From Monarcha castaneiventris obscurior (taxonomy: Eukaryota; Chordata; Aves; Passeriformes; Monarchidae): a stretch of DNA of 64,000 nucleotides. Under the pieces are notes generated by a model. It saw nothing but the letters and a program-made list of their open reading frames with translations. It made no database searches and was not told where the DNA came from. This document shows, in pieces, positions 26,001-36,907 of the stretch; the first letter of the stretch is position 1; each line of letters starts with the position of its first letter. The stretch spans positions 1,488,001 to 1,552,000 of the forward strand of contig JAMPIT010000848.1 in NCBI GenBank assembly GCA_026261815.1. Direction: 5' to 3'. The translations under genes and the position numbers were made by a program.

Positions 26001-28144
26001 CAGCAGCGTGGCCACATACTCCACCTCTCCTTTCTCACACCACGGAGCATCACCGGCTGCTTCCATGTGTCAGCAGCAACCTGCTAAGGAAGGGGATGGT
26101 GAGGCATCCTGCCCTCCATGGGGATATCCCTGCTCACCCAGCACTGCCATGGTGAGCAGCCTCAGACCCACGTGGACAGCGCAGGGACAGCGCCAGCCCA
26201 AAATATTTATGGTGAAAGTGATGTTGGAAATGGCAAGTGCTGTGCTTGTCTGTAGCATTTAATCTTTCCTCTGACCTTATAAAAAAATCTATTTGTGTTG
26301 AGATTTTAAATGCATTTCCTAAATCATTCACTACAGGCTTCACACTGTATTAATTCCTCTTCAAGCAAATGAGTTTGGTATTTGTTCTTTTCTGGTACTG
26401 CCAGAGCACCAGAAGGATGTGTGCCATGCCCCCCTCAGACGTGCTGCCTGCATTCTGTCCCCCCTGCACCTCTGTGAGCAATGTCAGCCTGTGCACATGC
26501 TCACCCCCACACACAGCACCTTTAAAGGGGTCCTATCTCCTCCAGCTCACAGGAGAGCTCTGAGCAGGATGGTCACTGCTGCCATCTCCCAGGAGAAGGA
26601 AGAATCAGAGGTGGAGGGTGAAGGCCAGGGTCTCCACAGAGCAGCAGCCCCCCAGGTGCCTTCTTGCCTTGCAGGTCAGGGCCTGCCTTGTGCTAGGGGG
26701 ACACATGGCACTGCTGCAGCTAGAACAGAGCTTCCAGAGGAGCATGCCAGCACAGAGCCATCAATCCAGAGGCACTGTCTGCCAGGGTGAGGCACAGGCA
26801 GTCCTGGTATTGAGCAAATCACTGGGAATGCAAACCAGGAACACCTGGAGAAATATATCAACAAATTACTGCTGGTGAGGGTCACAGGGCGTTCCCAGCT
26901 CACACACTGCACCTGGGCCCCTCTTCTTAGATCTAAGGGGAGGGGTTAATTTTGTGCCGTGGGGGTTCGTCAGTCCCTGTGCAATGGGTGTGAGCAGGGT
27001 GAGCAGACAACCTGCTGCTGATTTATTGCCCTGGAAATGCTTAATTTAGGCAATGTATTTAAAGGAACTAATTAGAATTGTATTAATATTTATGGACCAT
27101 ATGGAGAAGCTGATAGCTGCTATTGGAGGGTATTAGCTGTTATCTTACACTGGGCAGGACTGTGATGTTTGGAGGCAACTTTAATTGTGGTGAAAGCAGC
27201 TGAGATCTTGCCAGCAGACGGTGACAGCAGCCCACCTGTCACTACATTGGCCAAACCATGCTGGAATTAAAAACTGCTCACATGGTCCCCCTGAGCAGCA
27301 GAGCATCCCCCCAGGCATCCCTCCACAGGGATGGGAGCCCCTGCTCTTCCAACGCCCTGGAGCAGCACCACGGTCTCCATGCTGGACACAATGCTCCCAG
27401 TCCTGTTGCTGCCAGTGCTCCCATCCATCCAGCCTGGAGCAGAGGGCTGGGAGGGGCCCCAGGAACAGGCAGCCCCAGCAGTCCCTGGCTCATCCATAAC
27501 CAGCTCCCTGCCCGCACCCAACCTCTTGCTATAGCAAAGTTCACATCAATTTTCCTTCCCCTCATTTGTCTGTAAACCATGAAGAAAAATCACCGCCGTC
27601 TGCCCGCATCAGGCCACCGCCGTGATGTATGGCTGTAATAAAATCCCCATTTTGGGAGGCCACCTTCCTGCGCCGCCAGCCAGGCGCCATGCGTGGCCAT
27701 GCCACCAGCCGGGCACCACGCATGGCACAGGGCCGTGAGCAGCCAGCACCAGCCCAGCCCAGCCCAGCCCAGCCCCTTGCATCTTGTCTTGGCTTCACTG
27801 CATTATGGATAGGAGCTATTAGAGGTGCTATGGAGCAGCAGTCCCTGTGGGTGTTCAGGCAGCCAGTGCTGTTAACCCCAAGAGTCAGACTGTGAGGGAC
27901 AGCTCAAGGCAGGGCTGAGTGGAGCTGGTGCGAGCAGTACCCTGCCCGTGTGGAGCACCCTCTTCACCCTGAGCTGGGGGACAGCTGTGGTCCTGCCTGA
28001 TCTCCCTCAGCTCCCCAAGATGTAGGAACAGAGTGCTGGGGATGGGCTGCCACCCCCCTGCCTCCCCTACACAGGAACATTCATGTCAGCACCCAGCAGC
28101 AGCCACAGTGCCAGCTAGGGGGCAAGTGGTCCTGGAGCACACGG
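20011..28144. other. Intergenic, no gene recognised
   Basis: No exon matching a family I know was found on either strand. ORFs here lack signal peptides, conserved motifs or splice support. AT-rich blocks at about 21780-21990, 24390-24470, 26250-26370 and 27020-27200 stand out against the GC-rich surroundings and are rich in TAAT/ATTA cores. They are candidates for conserved non-coding elements. A short CCAGC repeat lies at about 27746-27778. Confidence 0.5.
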
Positions 28145-28540
28145 GCAGGGACACCTTCCAATGGACCAGGTTGCTGCAAGCCCCATCCATCTTGGCCTTG
28201 AACACTTCCAGGGATGAGGCAGCCACAGCTTCTCTGGACAGCCTGTTCCAGTTCCTCAGTGCCCTCATAGGGAAAATTCCTTCCTAATCTCTAATCTAAC
28301 CCTGTCCTCTGTCAGTGGGAAGCCATTCCCCCTTGCTGTGTCACTCCATGCCCTTGTCCAAAGTCCCTCTCTAGCTCTCTTGGAGCCTTTTTAGGCACTG
28401 GAAGGTGCCATAAGGTCTCCACTGAGCCTTCTCTTCCCCAGGCTGAACACTCCCAGCTCTCCCAGCCTGGCTCCAGCCCTCGGAGCATCTCCGTGGCCTC
28501 CCCTGGACCCGCTCCAGCAGCTCCACATTCTTATGCTGGG
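28145..28540 (-). mobile_element. CR1 LINE 3' fragment, reverse orientation
   Basis: About 400 bp reads as the complement of a CR1 3' region: a CTTGAACACTTCCAGGGATG phrase, then CTGGACAGCCTGTTCCAGT, then CTTCCTAATCTCTAATCTAA, then TAAGGTCTCCACTGAGCCTT, then CCCCAGGCTGAACACTCCCA. This is the usual order in avian CR1 copies. It is 5'-truncated and diverged. Confidence 0.85.
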
Positions 28541-30500
28541 TCGCCCCCGAGGACAGGGACGGGGCGGTGCTGCTGGAGCCCGGCAGAGCCCGGCCCCGCT
28601 CCCGGTCCGCTCCGGCGGAGCAACAGCCTCCTCTGCCGGCCGCCGCCCGGGATCGGCGCTGGGACCAGGACGGGACCGGCCCCCGAGCCGCCACACACGG
28701 CGGGAGGGCACGGGGGAGCCGCCAGAAGCACCGGCACCGCTGGGAGGAACTGCGGGAGGGAGGTGGGTGCAGGTGTGGAGGGGGCTGCCCACGCCAGGGG
28801 GTCCATTCCCCACAGCCCGGGGCGGAGGGCACCCCAGGCTCACACTCCCATGTGCCGCACGACTGGCACGGGCCATCGCTGATGTCGCTCCACGCCGTGA
28901 CACATCGGGCACACGGCAGCCGGGCCAGGAAGAGTCCCCCGCAGAGCCCGGGGCTGCCAGCACCAGCCAAAGGGCCAGGGCTGCTCGGGAGAGACAGGTG
29001 ACCCCCACATCGCCACCACGGCACTGCGGCACACGCCACATCGGGCCAAAAGTGTCGCCCAAAGGGACCCCATGCATGTGACGAGGCTGCTCTCAAAGCC
29101 CCTGGTTCCTGCTCATGTTTCCTTTTACCTCAGACCCAGAGTTCTGGCAGTAACAAATGCGTTCAGCTGCTCGGAACAGGGATGATGCACACAGGAATTT
29201 CCAAGTGGGGAAGAACGATCGTTGAGCTGTAAAACCCTGAATGAGGCCACAGAGGTCACACTGGCCTCAGCACAGATGCCTGCATCCTGGCAGGCTGGCC
29301 TTGTCACAACTTCCCGGGCAGGGAGTGTTCCTCGTGTCCCTTCACACACACTGGGACCCCAGCTGAGGCCATTCTCCAGCTCCAGCACAGGACAAGTGTC
29401 TTCCACCAGCCTCTTAAAAATCCTGATCCTGTCCCTCTCCACCCGCTGCAGCCCCAGCTGTCCCCTGTGCCTTGCTGCAGCCATGCCAGTCCCCTGCTCT
29501 GTCCCCCCAGCCAGGCTGCCTCTGCCCAACTTGTCGGCAGCACCTGCAAGTGCCCTTTGCCATTCAGTGAGGCACAGAGAGCTGCGCCTGCATGGCCACA
29601 GTTCAACAATGAGAGGAGCCACAGAACAGCCCCCTGGCAGGGCTGCAGTGCCCTGACTGTGCCCCTGTCTGCATGGGGTGGGATGCAGGAAGCAGAGGTC
29701 CTGCTTGGCAGGGTCTCAGACACACCGTGGGGTCCCCAAGAGCAGGGAGCACACCTCATCCTTGGCATGGTCACCCTTCTCATGCTTGGCTGGGCTCCCT
29801 GTGACCTCCCCACACCTTTCACCTTGGCATCCCAGGGTCACCTCTCACCAGTCTGGTAGTATGGGTAGGTAAGAGGCAGCCCCAGTGCTGACCCCGCCAC
29901 AGCACCCGTCTGCTGGGACACGTCTGCAGCCAGCGACGTGTCGGCACCGAGCCACCAGCCTGTCCCCACGGAGGAATGGTGCTCAGCGACGGGTGCACCC
30001 AGCCTCGTGTCTCACGGAGTCTTCCCACGCTCCGCTCCCCCTGAGGCCGTGCTTGCCCGCGGGGACCCAGCCAGCTGTCCCCTGAGGCTCCACGGGCAGA
30101 CGTGGCATCATGCAGGCACCAGGCCAGGACTGGGGCAGGCAGCTGCTGGGTCTCTGGCACAACCCAGTGGACCCACAGCTGCTCTGTCCCAAAACACCCC
30201 CGTGACACACTGCCAGGACAGCAGCTCCCAGGGGAACATCCCCTCTGGGTTCCTATCCCACAAACTCATCTAATTGTCATGACTGGACAGTTCTGGGCTC
30301 CCCATGGCTATGGGGTGACCCCAGCCCATGGCCTCATTTCCCTTTCACCATGAGGGTGCTGAGAGTCGTTCCCCCTGCTGCAGCCTGGTTGCCGGGGCTG
30401 GACAGGGCCAGGTAAATCATTTCTCAGGCCTCGGGCACAACTCTGACACAAAGTAGCACTGAGTGTTTTGGCACAGTGTTTTGGCCACAGGCCCCTCCCC
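28541..30500. other. Intergenic; CpG-rich patch, no gene
   Basis: The first 200 bp (to about 28760) are very CpG-rich and follow the CR1 fragment directly. Open frames there are long on both strands only because stop codons are rare in GC-rich DNA. The rest, up to the TATA box at 30514, shows no exon or RNA gene that I recognise. Confidence 0.5.
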
Positions 30501-30513
30501 GGCCCCATACAGA

Positions 30514-30519
30514 TATAAA
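30514..30519 (+). promoter_or_regulatory. TATA box of the orphan signal-peptide exon
   Basis: TATAAA lies 52 bp upstream of the ATG at 30566, the spacing seen in the other WFDC-type genes of this window. Confidence 0.6.
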
Positions 30520-30565
30520 CCCCGCCGACCCGCACTGCCCGTCCATACCTGTGGCATTCACCAAC

Positions 30566-30650
30566 ATGAAGACCGCCATCATTTTGCTCCTGGGCATCCT
30601 GGCCCTGTGTGCCCAGCTGCAGGCAGCCCCTGTGACTGGCGGGAGCAAAG
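30566..30650 (+). CDS. Orphan or alternative signal-peptide exon of a WFDC/REST-type gene
   Basis: The exon encodes 28 residues. After MKTA comes the hydrophobic core IILLLGILALCAQLQA, then APVTGGSK, and it ends in phase 1 at a perfect donor (AAAG/GTGAGT). It is a secretion signal with a cleavage site near QA-AP. The AQLQAAP motif is nearly identical to that of the minus-strand acidic-repeat gene at 59549, so the two are likely paralogous first exons. No WAP exon, other convincing second exon or polyA signal was found between here and 33.7 kb. Two readings are possible. It may be an alternative first exon for WFDC2, since its phase 1 fits the WAP exons at 34097 and 35285. Or it may be a gene whose second exon has diverged or been lost. 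Confidence 0.6.
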
Positions 30651-33600
30651 GTGAGTACTGGGGGGCTTGGGGTGGATGTCTTCTGCTAGCCCTTGGAGCA
30701 CTGTGGGGCTGTTTGGGGCTGGGGTCCCACTGGAACCCAGTGGACGAGCAGATAGGAGCAATCCCACAGCACAGAGCCAGGCACATCCCAAGCTCTGGAG
30801 CATCCGTGCACCACTGAAGCTGCAGCCGTGCCACAGAGCAGGGCCACCAAGGTGTGTGCCGCAGGGGCAGTGTGGGCAGGGGGGCTCGGCAGTGGCAGGA
30901 CGTGACAGGATGTGGCAGGAGCCCTCAAAAGGTGCACAGCTGGACCTGAGGGGCCATGCACCAGTTCATGCCCATGGTGTGGGGACCCTGTGCTGCCGAC
31001 TGAGGGGCCCAGCGTCTCCAGAGGATGGGGTGTCCCTCTTTATCCCTGTACTTGCTGTTCCTGCTCTGTGCCAGCAGCAGGAGGCTGGCTCACTGCTCGG
31101 GGGCACCTCAATATGCCCCTTTTAATCATTGACCACGTTCCCTCAGCAGTCAGGAGACGTGATTCCAGCACCTTCCCTGCTGCTATGGAGGAGCCACAGT
31201 CACCTGCGGGGCTTGAGTGCAGCCACCGTGACCAGGCTCAGTGGTGGTGGGCACAGCTCCCAAGGGATGCAGCAGAGAAGAGCCTTTGGGGTCGGGCTTG
31301 GGGCTGCTGATCCCATGTGCTCAGCCAGGATCCTCCCTGGCCATAGGGACAGCTGGCAGACCCCTGCACTTCCCACAGCCATGCTCAGCCTCTGCTGAGG
31401 AAGCACCTGGCAGAGCCAGAGTGGGGACACCAATATCCCGAATGCCATACACTGGGGACAGGAGCCAAAGCATTCCTGTCTCCCAGAAGGCGATGCCAAC
31501 TGTGTGGGCTGGAGCTGCTGGCCCAGCTGCCAGCTTGCTCAGTCTGTCTCCCGGTGCTCTGGCTGGCTGGGGGCAGCTTCAGCTGGATTGTCCCCTCAGC
31601 AGCCAGCTGGTCACCTTGGAGCTGGGGCACAACCGTGGGCAAACCCACTGGTGCCCACACTGCTCCCCCCAGCTCTCAGCTTCCCCTGTTGTTTCCCTCT
31701 CGTCTCCTTCCATGAGCTTTCCATTTCTGGGCTCCCTTCTACTCCCATCCAGCTGCCCTTGTGCATCCTGGTTGCTGGCAACCACCCTCACAGCCTCCCA
31801 GTGCTGGCTGCTCACTGCCAGCAACAAGGTCACCCCACACTGGGGTCACCCCATGCTGGGGCAGAGCTGTCACAGGGTCAGACCAGGGTGATGACCCTCA
31901 AAAACAGCACCAGCACAGGGTCACAACCCAGCCAGAGTGGGACACCAGTGACCCTGGGTGGCCAGTGTGGGTCTGGCAGCAGTGCTGCTGCTCTAGAGAA
32001 GCTGCTGCTGGATCCAGGTGGGCTCTATCCCTGTGCAACACAGGCAGGTATGGTGCAGGTCCCTCCCCCCCATCCTGGTGGGCAGTGTACTCACCTCCCA
32101 GCTGTTCCCACCCCGATCCTACCCTGGTCGACACAACACTGTGCTCTGGCCCTGGTGCAGGGGCCACTGGGCTGCAGCATGGCTGTTTCCATTCCTGGCA
32201 TCCCGATGTTGGCCCTGGGTTAAATCCCAGTCCAGCCCAGCGGAGCCCACTATGGGAGCATCCCAGCCAGCCTGAGCGTGGCCAGGTCCCGGCAGCTCCC
32301 CAGCAGGTCCCCATCCTGGAGGGCACAGGCACAAGGGCTGCCTTGATGATCCCCCTGCCACCCCTATCTGCCTAATCCCCATGGGTCACTCCCACTGCCC
32401 ACAGCGGTGACGCGAGGTGCGGCAGTGGGGCAGGCGGCTGAGCCATCTGCACCGGCTCCTGTTCCTGCATAAACACCCAGGCAGGGAGGGGACCACAGGC
32501 AAAGGCAGTTACTGATTTACTGCCACGCCACTGTGCCACATTGTTGACTGTGGGGTTAAATTACCCGGAGACGGACCCCGGCAGAGCTCACACCAGCTCG
32601 TGACTCAGGCAGGGATCATGTCCCGGCCCTATGAACCCTTGGCCCATGCAAATTTGCAGGATGCTCCGGCCCGGAGCTAGGGCTGCCTCTGCCAGGAGCA
32701 AGGGCACATTACCAGGAACAGGGCAGGTTTCATCTTCCTTCAGGAGGCTGTGGAGGAGATGGGCGCTGGCGGACTGGCAAACGCTGATGTGAGCAGGGCA
32801 GCCACACCAGGTGGGCGAGCTGGGCCCATTCAAACCATCCCCAGCTTGACATTGCCAGGGGCAGTGAAGTGTCCTGACCCACTAGATGTGCCATGGGAAG
32901 GGTATCCCAGACAGGCCGAAGGGATTGGGATTTTACAGCCCCAATACCATTGTGCCCCAGAGCATTTGGAGTGCATGTCAGTGGCTCACTCCCTGACATC
33001 CACTTGCACAATTGGTGCTGTCAGATGGTCCTTCCGCTTCCCCAGTGCTGTGGGAGGCTGTGAGGATGGCAGAGTCTGTGGGACAGGGCTTTGGCCGGGC
33101 AGAAGCTCCCGTGGCTGTGGGGAGGTGCAGGGTAGCCCTGGGGCAGGCATCTGCCCAAGGCACAGGCAGCCTGGAGGACCCTTCAGTTGAGGAGCAAGAG
33201 CTGGAGGAGAACGGTGTCTGAGCAGGAGCTGGGTGAGCAGCTGTAGAGCTGAGCCACAGCCCTGTCTGCATTGCTGGTTCCTCCCAGCCTCGGGGCACCA
33301 GCGACCCAGGCCAGGGGCTCCATTCAGGTTCATGACTGTATCCGGGGCAGTGCAGGGTGAGTCTGAGCAGGGACGGGTCATGCCCTGTCCCTGGTGCACC
33401 TGCCTCACTCCGTGCGAGCGCTGCCACTCCATCCCCCGAGCCGAGCCCCCCGGTGGGCTCCGTGTGGGGTTGTCTGGGGTCCGGCCCGCGGGGGCCGTGG
33501 CCGGGGGTGCCGGGCCGCTGTTCCTGCCGGGCGAGTTCTCAGCACGGCCGCCCAGTCTCCTCGAGGCTCCCCCTCCCTGGTCGGCAGCCAGCAGCGGTAG

Positions 33601-33700
33601 ATACCTGATACTCGGGTTGTGCAAGCGCGAAGGGGGAGCCTGGCCCTGCCCGGCCCTTGGGAGCCACCCGGAAGGCCGAGCCCGCCGGCCCCACCTGGAG
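30651..33700. other. No gene recognised between orphan exon and WFDC2
   Basis: The sequence was searched by eye for WAP exons (KPG-C-P start, KCC centre), Kunitz exons and AATAAA on the plus strand, and none was found. Long ORFs on both strands are low-complexity Pro/Gly/Ser translations of GC-rich DNA. A CpG-rich block begins near 33410 and runs into the WFDC2 promoter. Confidence 0.5.
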
Positions 33701-33705
33701 AGGAG

Positions 33706-33712
33706 CTTAAAG
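33706..33712 (+). promoter_or_regulatory. WFDC2: TATA-like box of WFDC2
   Basis: CTTAAAG lies 45 bp upstream of the WFDC2 ATG, within GC-rich DNA. The same TTAAA-type element precedes most of the paralogous genes here. Confidence 0.55.
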
Positions 33713-33750
33713 GCCGGCCGGGCGGCCACAGCGCAGCCGGTTCCTGCACC

Positions 33751-35436
33751 ATGCCCGCGGCCCGCAGCGTCCTCATCCTGGCGGGGCTCCTGGCTCTCTG
33801 GGCAGAGCTGCCGGCAGCATCCGCCCAGAATGACACCAGTGAGTATGAGCGCATGGCCCAGCACGGCTCGTCACGGCACGCCCGGCGAGCGGCCAGCATC
33901 CCTCCCTCCCAGCCCCAGGGCAGCCGGCGTGGGGGCCGGGGCCAGCATCAGCCTGTGCCCGGCGCGGCCGGGCTCGGCAGCATCCCTGGAGCCAGCCCTG
34001 GGGCCGGGGCAGCATCTCCCGGAGAGGGACGCAGCCCTCGCCCTGCCCGGCGCCGGCCGCCCCGCGCCTGCCCACGCCCCCACCTTTGCCTTGCAGCAAA
34101 AGCCGGCGTGTGCCCGAGCCCGGCGATGGATGCGGTGAACTGCACGGTGGGGTGCCAGTCCGATGGCGACTGCGAGAGCACCCTCAAGTGCTGCCCGGCA
34201 GCCTGCGGCAAGGCCTGCCAGAAGCCTGACGGTAACACTCCCTCCTGCTCCTGGCTGTGCTGCCCAGAGCCGGTGCCACCGCCACGAGCCAGCAGCCCAT
34301 CCCAGCCGGCAGTCCTGGTGCTCCAGGGTGCAGTGGTGGCCACAGGCCTGGGTGCCCAGTGTGTGTCCGGCTGCAGCGCGGGGACCGGGGACTGCATGGG
34401 AGCCCAGCAGGCTCGGGGTGTGCTCCTCCTGGGCCATGCTCATGCCTTCCTCCTCTCAGCGATGCAGGGACTGAGTGGACACCCCCAAATGATGCTGGGG
34501 CTTGGCTGGAGGGTGGGGGTCTGCACCACTCCCCATTGCAGCCCTTGTTGCCTTCTCAAGCTTGTGGGCAGCTGCCAGCCCAGGATGTGGGCACTGTTTC
34601 GTGCTGAGCACACTCACCGCAACAGTCCTTCTGGAGAGTGACCCAAGGAGATGGGTGCAGGAGTTGGAATCCACAGCTGCAGACATATGGATGTGACCTA
34701 GAGGCTCCAGTGCCTCCATGGCTGCCTGCAGGACAGTGCTGGCTTGGCTGCACCACAGTGGAGGGCAGCATGGTGCAGAGCCAGAGCTCAGTGCCCATGG
34801 CAGGCAGTGGGACAGAGGGGCAGGGGCCCCACACTGCCAGGCAAAGGCTGTTTGCGGGGCACGTGATGCTGGCTGAGGCCTCGGCTGAGCTCCCATGCCA
34901 TGAACAAACAGCCAGGGCCATCCGTGGCAGTTGTAGAGGACAGCAGGGCCAAGGCCTCCGTCATGTCTGCACGTGGCAGCTGCACATCCTGTGCCAGCCA
35001 TGTGTCCCTGAGCGGGAACATTGGGCATAGGCATCATTGGGGACCACCATGCCATGTGGCCTCCCTGATGTGTCCCCATCAGGTCCAGCTGGCAAGAAGT
35101 GCCAACAAGCAGAGCTATGGGATGGGGGAAATGCCGGGTACCATGGTAGTCCCTCCTCCATGGCAGTCCCTCCTCCATGGCAGATGGGGGCTAGGACCAT
35201 GCCCGCATCTTTGGGAGCTGCTGGGTGGGCCCTGCCCCCCATAGCAGGGCCAGCAGGTCTCAGCCATGTCCCTTTGCCTTTCAGAGAAGCCTGGCACCTG
35301 CCCACCCGTCAACCCAGGCATCCCCATGCTGGGCGTCTGTACCAACCAGTGCAAGAGCGATGCCAACTGCTCGGGGATCCAGAAGTGTTGCAGGAACGGC
35401 TGCGGCAAGGTCTCCTGTGTGACGCCCATCCACTGA
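33751..35436 (+). CDS. WFDC2: WFDC2 (HE4-like), secreted two-WAP protein
   Basis: Three coding exons: 33751-33838 (signal peptide, core [17 protein letters not shown]), 34097-34231 (WAP1) and 35285-35436 (WAP2 and stop), all joined in phase 1. A fourth, non-coding exon appears to start near 35531 and carries the polyA signal. The protein is 124 residues, the same length as human HE4. Both WAP domains keep all eight cysteines: WAP1 centres on [12 protein letters not shown] and WAP2 on [13 protein letters not shown]. The C-terminus [14 protein letters not shown] is the same as that of HE4, which decides the name within the family. WAP proteins are secreted, disulfide-rich, and often antibacterial or protease-inhibiting; the exact role of WFDC2 is less settled. 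The GC-rich promoter differs from the more AT-poor, tissue-type promoters of its neighbours. Confidence 0.92.
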
Positions 35437-35692
35437 GGTCAGTTGGGTGCATCCCAGCCCCAGGCATCCCACAGCACCGCAGCACAGCACCCGTGCACCC
35501 GTCCTGCTCACAGCCTCTGCTCCTTTGCAGGTGCAGCTGCCTCCTGCCAGCCCAGCCACGGGGAAGCTGCTGCCCGATGCCCACCCCACATGCCCTGGCC
35601 CTGGCCCTGCACCATCCCCCCGGCTTGGAGCCTTCAGCCTCAGTTTCCTCCCTGGGATTCCCTGCTCGGGGCTAACCCCCTGCACTTTCACC

Positions 35693-35698
35693 AATAAA
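35693..35698 (+). terminator. WFDC2: PolyA signal of WFDC2
   Basis: AATAAA, 257 bp past the stop codon and inside the inferred non-coding last exon. Confidence 0.85.
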
Positions 35699-35711
35699 GC
35701 AGCTTCTCCCT

Positions 35712-35820
35712 GTCACGCCGTGGCTGCCTCTCCATCCTGCACCATGGCTGCCTCTCTTCCATGCTGTGGCCCCCTCTCCATCACGAGCCATGGCTGCCTC
35801 TCCATCCCATGGCAGGGATG
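35712..35820. repeat. Degenerate minisatellite downstream of WFDC2
   Basis: Imperfect copies of a unit near 27-33 bp built around CCATGGCTGCCTCTCCATC follow the WFDC2 polyA site. No coding role is seen. Confidence 0.6.
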
Positions 35821-36862
35821 CCTGGAAGGACTCCGCACAAGCAGCAGCATTGACTGACTCTGTCATGCCTCCAAGGGTCCCCAGCCTGTGCCCTGCCTGG
35901 GGCTGTCCCATGGGTCCACGGCCCCAGCTGTTGCTGCACCCTGGCTCCTCCACCTTGGCTCCTCCACCATGCTTGGAGCACAGCTGTCGAAGTGCAGCTC
36001 TGTCCGTGTCCCATCAGAGCAGAGGTGTTCTCTGCTCCCCACTCTGCGTTGGCCAGGGGACAAACAGGCTGCAGTGTGTGCCCGTGCATGAGCATCACCC
36101 AAACTCCTCCTTGCCTCCACCCTCCCAGCCTGGCCGTGGCACCCTGCCCACAGCAGAAGCATGAAGGAGCTTTGGGCAGTGCAGGTGCATGCCCTGGTCC
36201 CATGCCTGCCCCTGCCACATCCTTCCCCGCCTGCTCAAGGCTGGGCTCCTGCTCCTGTCGTGCTTTCCCCTAGCACTTCCAGCTCTCCACAGGTCTCCAG
36301 GGGCCCTGTTCCTTCCAAACCTACCTGCTCCTGCTCCCAGCCCCTGGGATTGGAGCATGTCCCTCCTGCCTGAGAGGGGCTGGCACCCCCAGAGCCCTCA
36401 CCCTTGGCAAGGGACAGACCAGAGCCATCCCCCAGGACTGAGTGAGCCCCACACCCTGCCCAGCACTGCCCAGTGTCTGGTGCTGGTTCCCCCTCTCTCT
36501 GCGGTGCAGGTGCAGGTTGTGCACCTTGGCACAGCACCACAGCTCCACAGCAGCTCTCCCTGCTCCACATGTGCCAGGAGGGATCCAGTGGACACTGAAG
36601 ACTGGGACAGAACACTGCTCCTGTATCCCATCCATGCTGAATCTCTGGGCGTGCTGCCCAGCCCTTGGCCCAAGTGCTCACAGGTCACCAGTGACCTGGA
36701 AAAGGAGTTGCGGAGGATGCATCAGCCATGGGCCACAAGCCCAGCACTGCCCAAGGACTCTCCTCCAAGCTGAATTGTTCATGCCCAGCACTCCCACAGT
36801 CCCGAAACTCTGCTGCCATGAGAAGGAGCAGCTTGGCTTGGCCAGCCCCCATTCCAGCAGGG

Positions 36863-36868
36863 TTTAAA
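36863..36868 (+). promoter_or_regulatory. TATA-like box of the five-WAP gene
   Basis: TTTAAA lies 45 bp upstream of the ATG at 36908. Confidence 0.55.
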
Positions 36869-36907
36869 TTCCAGCCCATCAGCCAGAAGCACATCAATCA
36901 CAGCACA

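Noticed and set aside
28371..29096. ORFs of 130-240 codons on both strands
   Set aside because: They begin in a CR1 fragment and run through a CpG-rich patch, with no motif or splice support.
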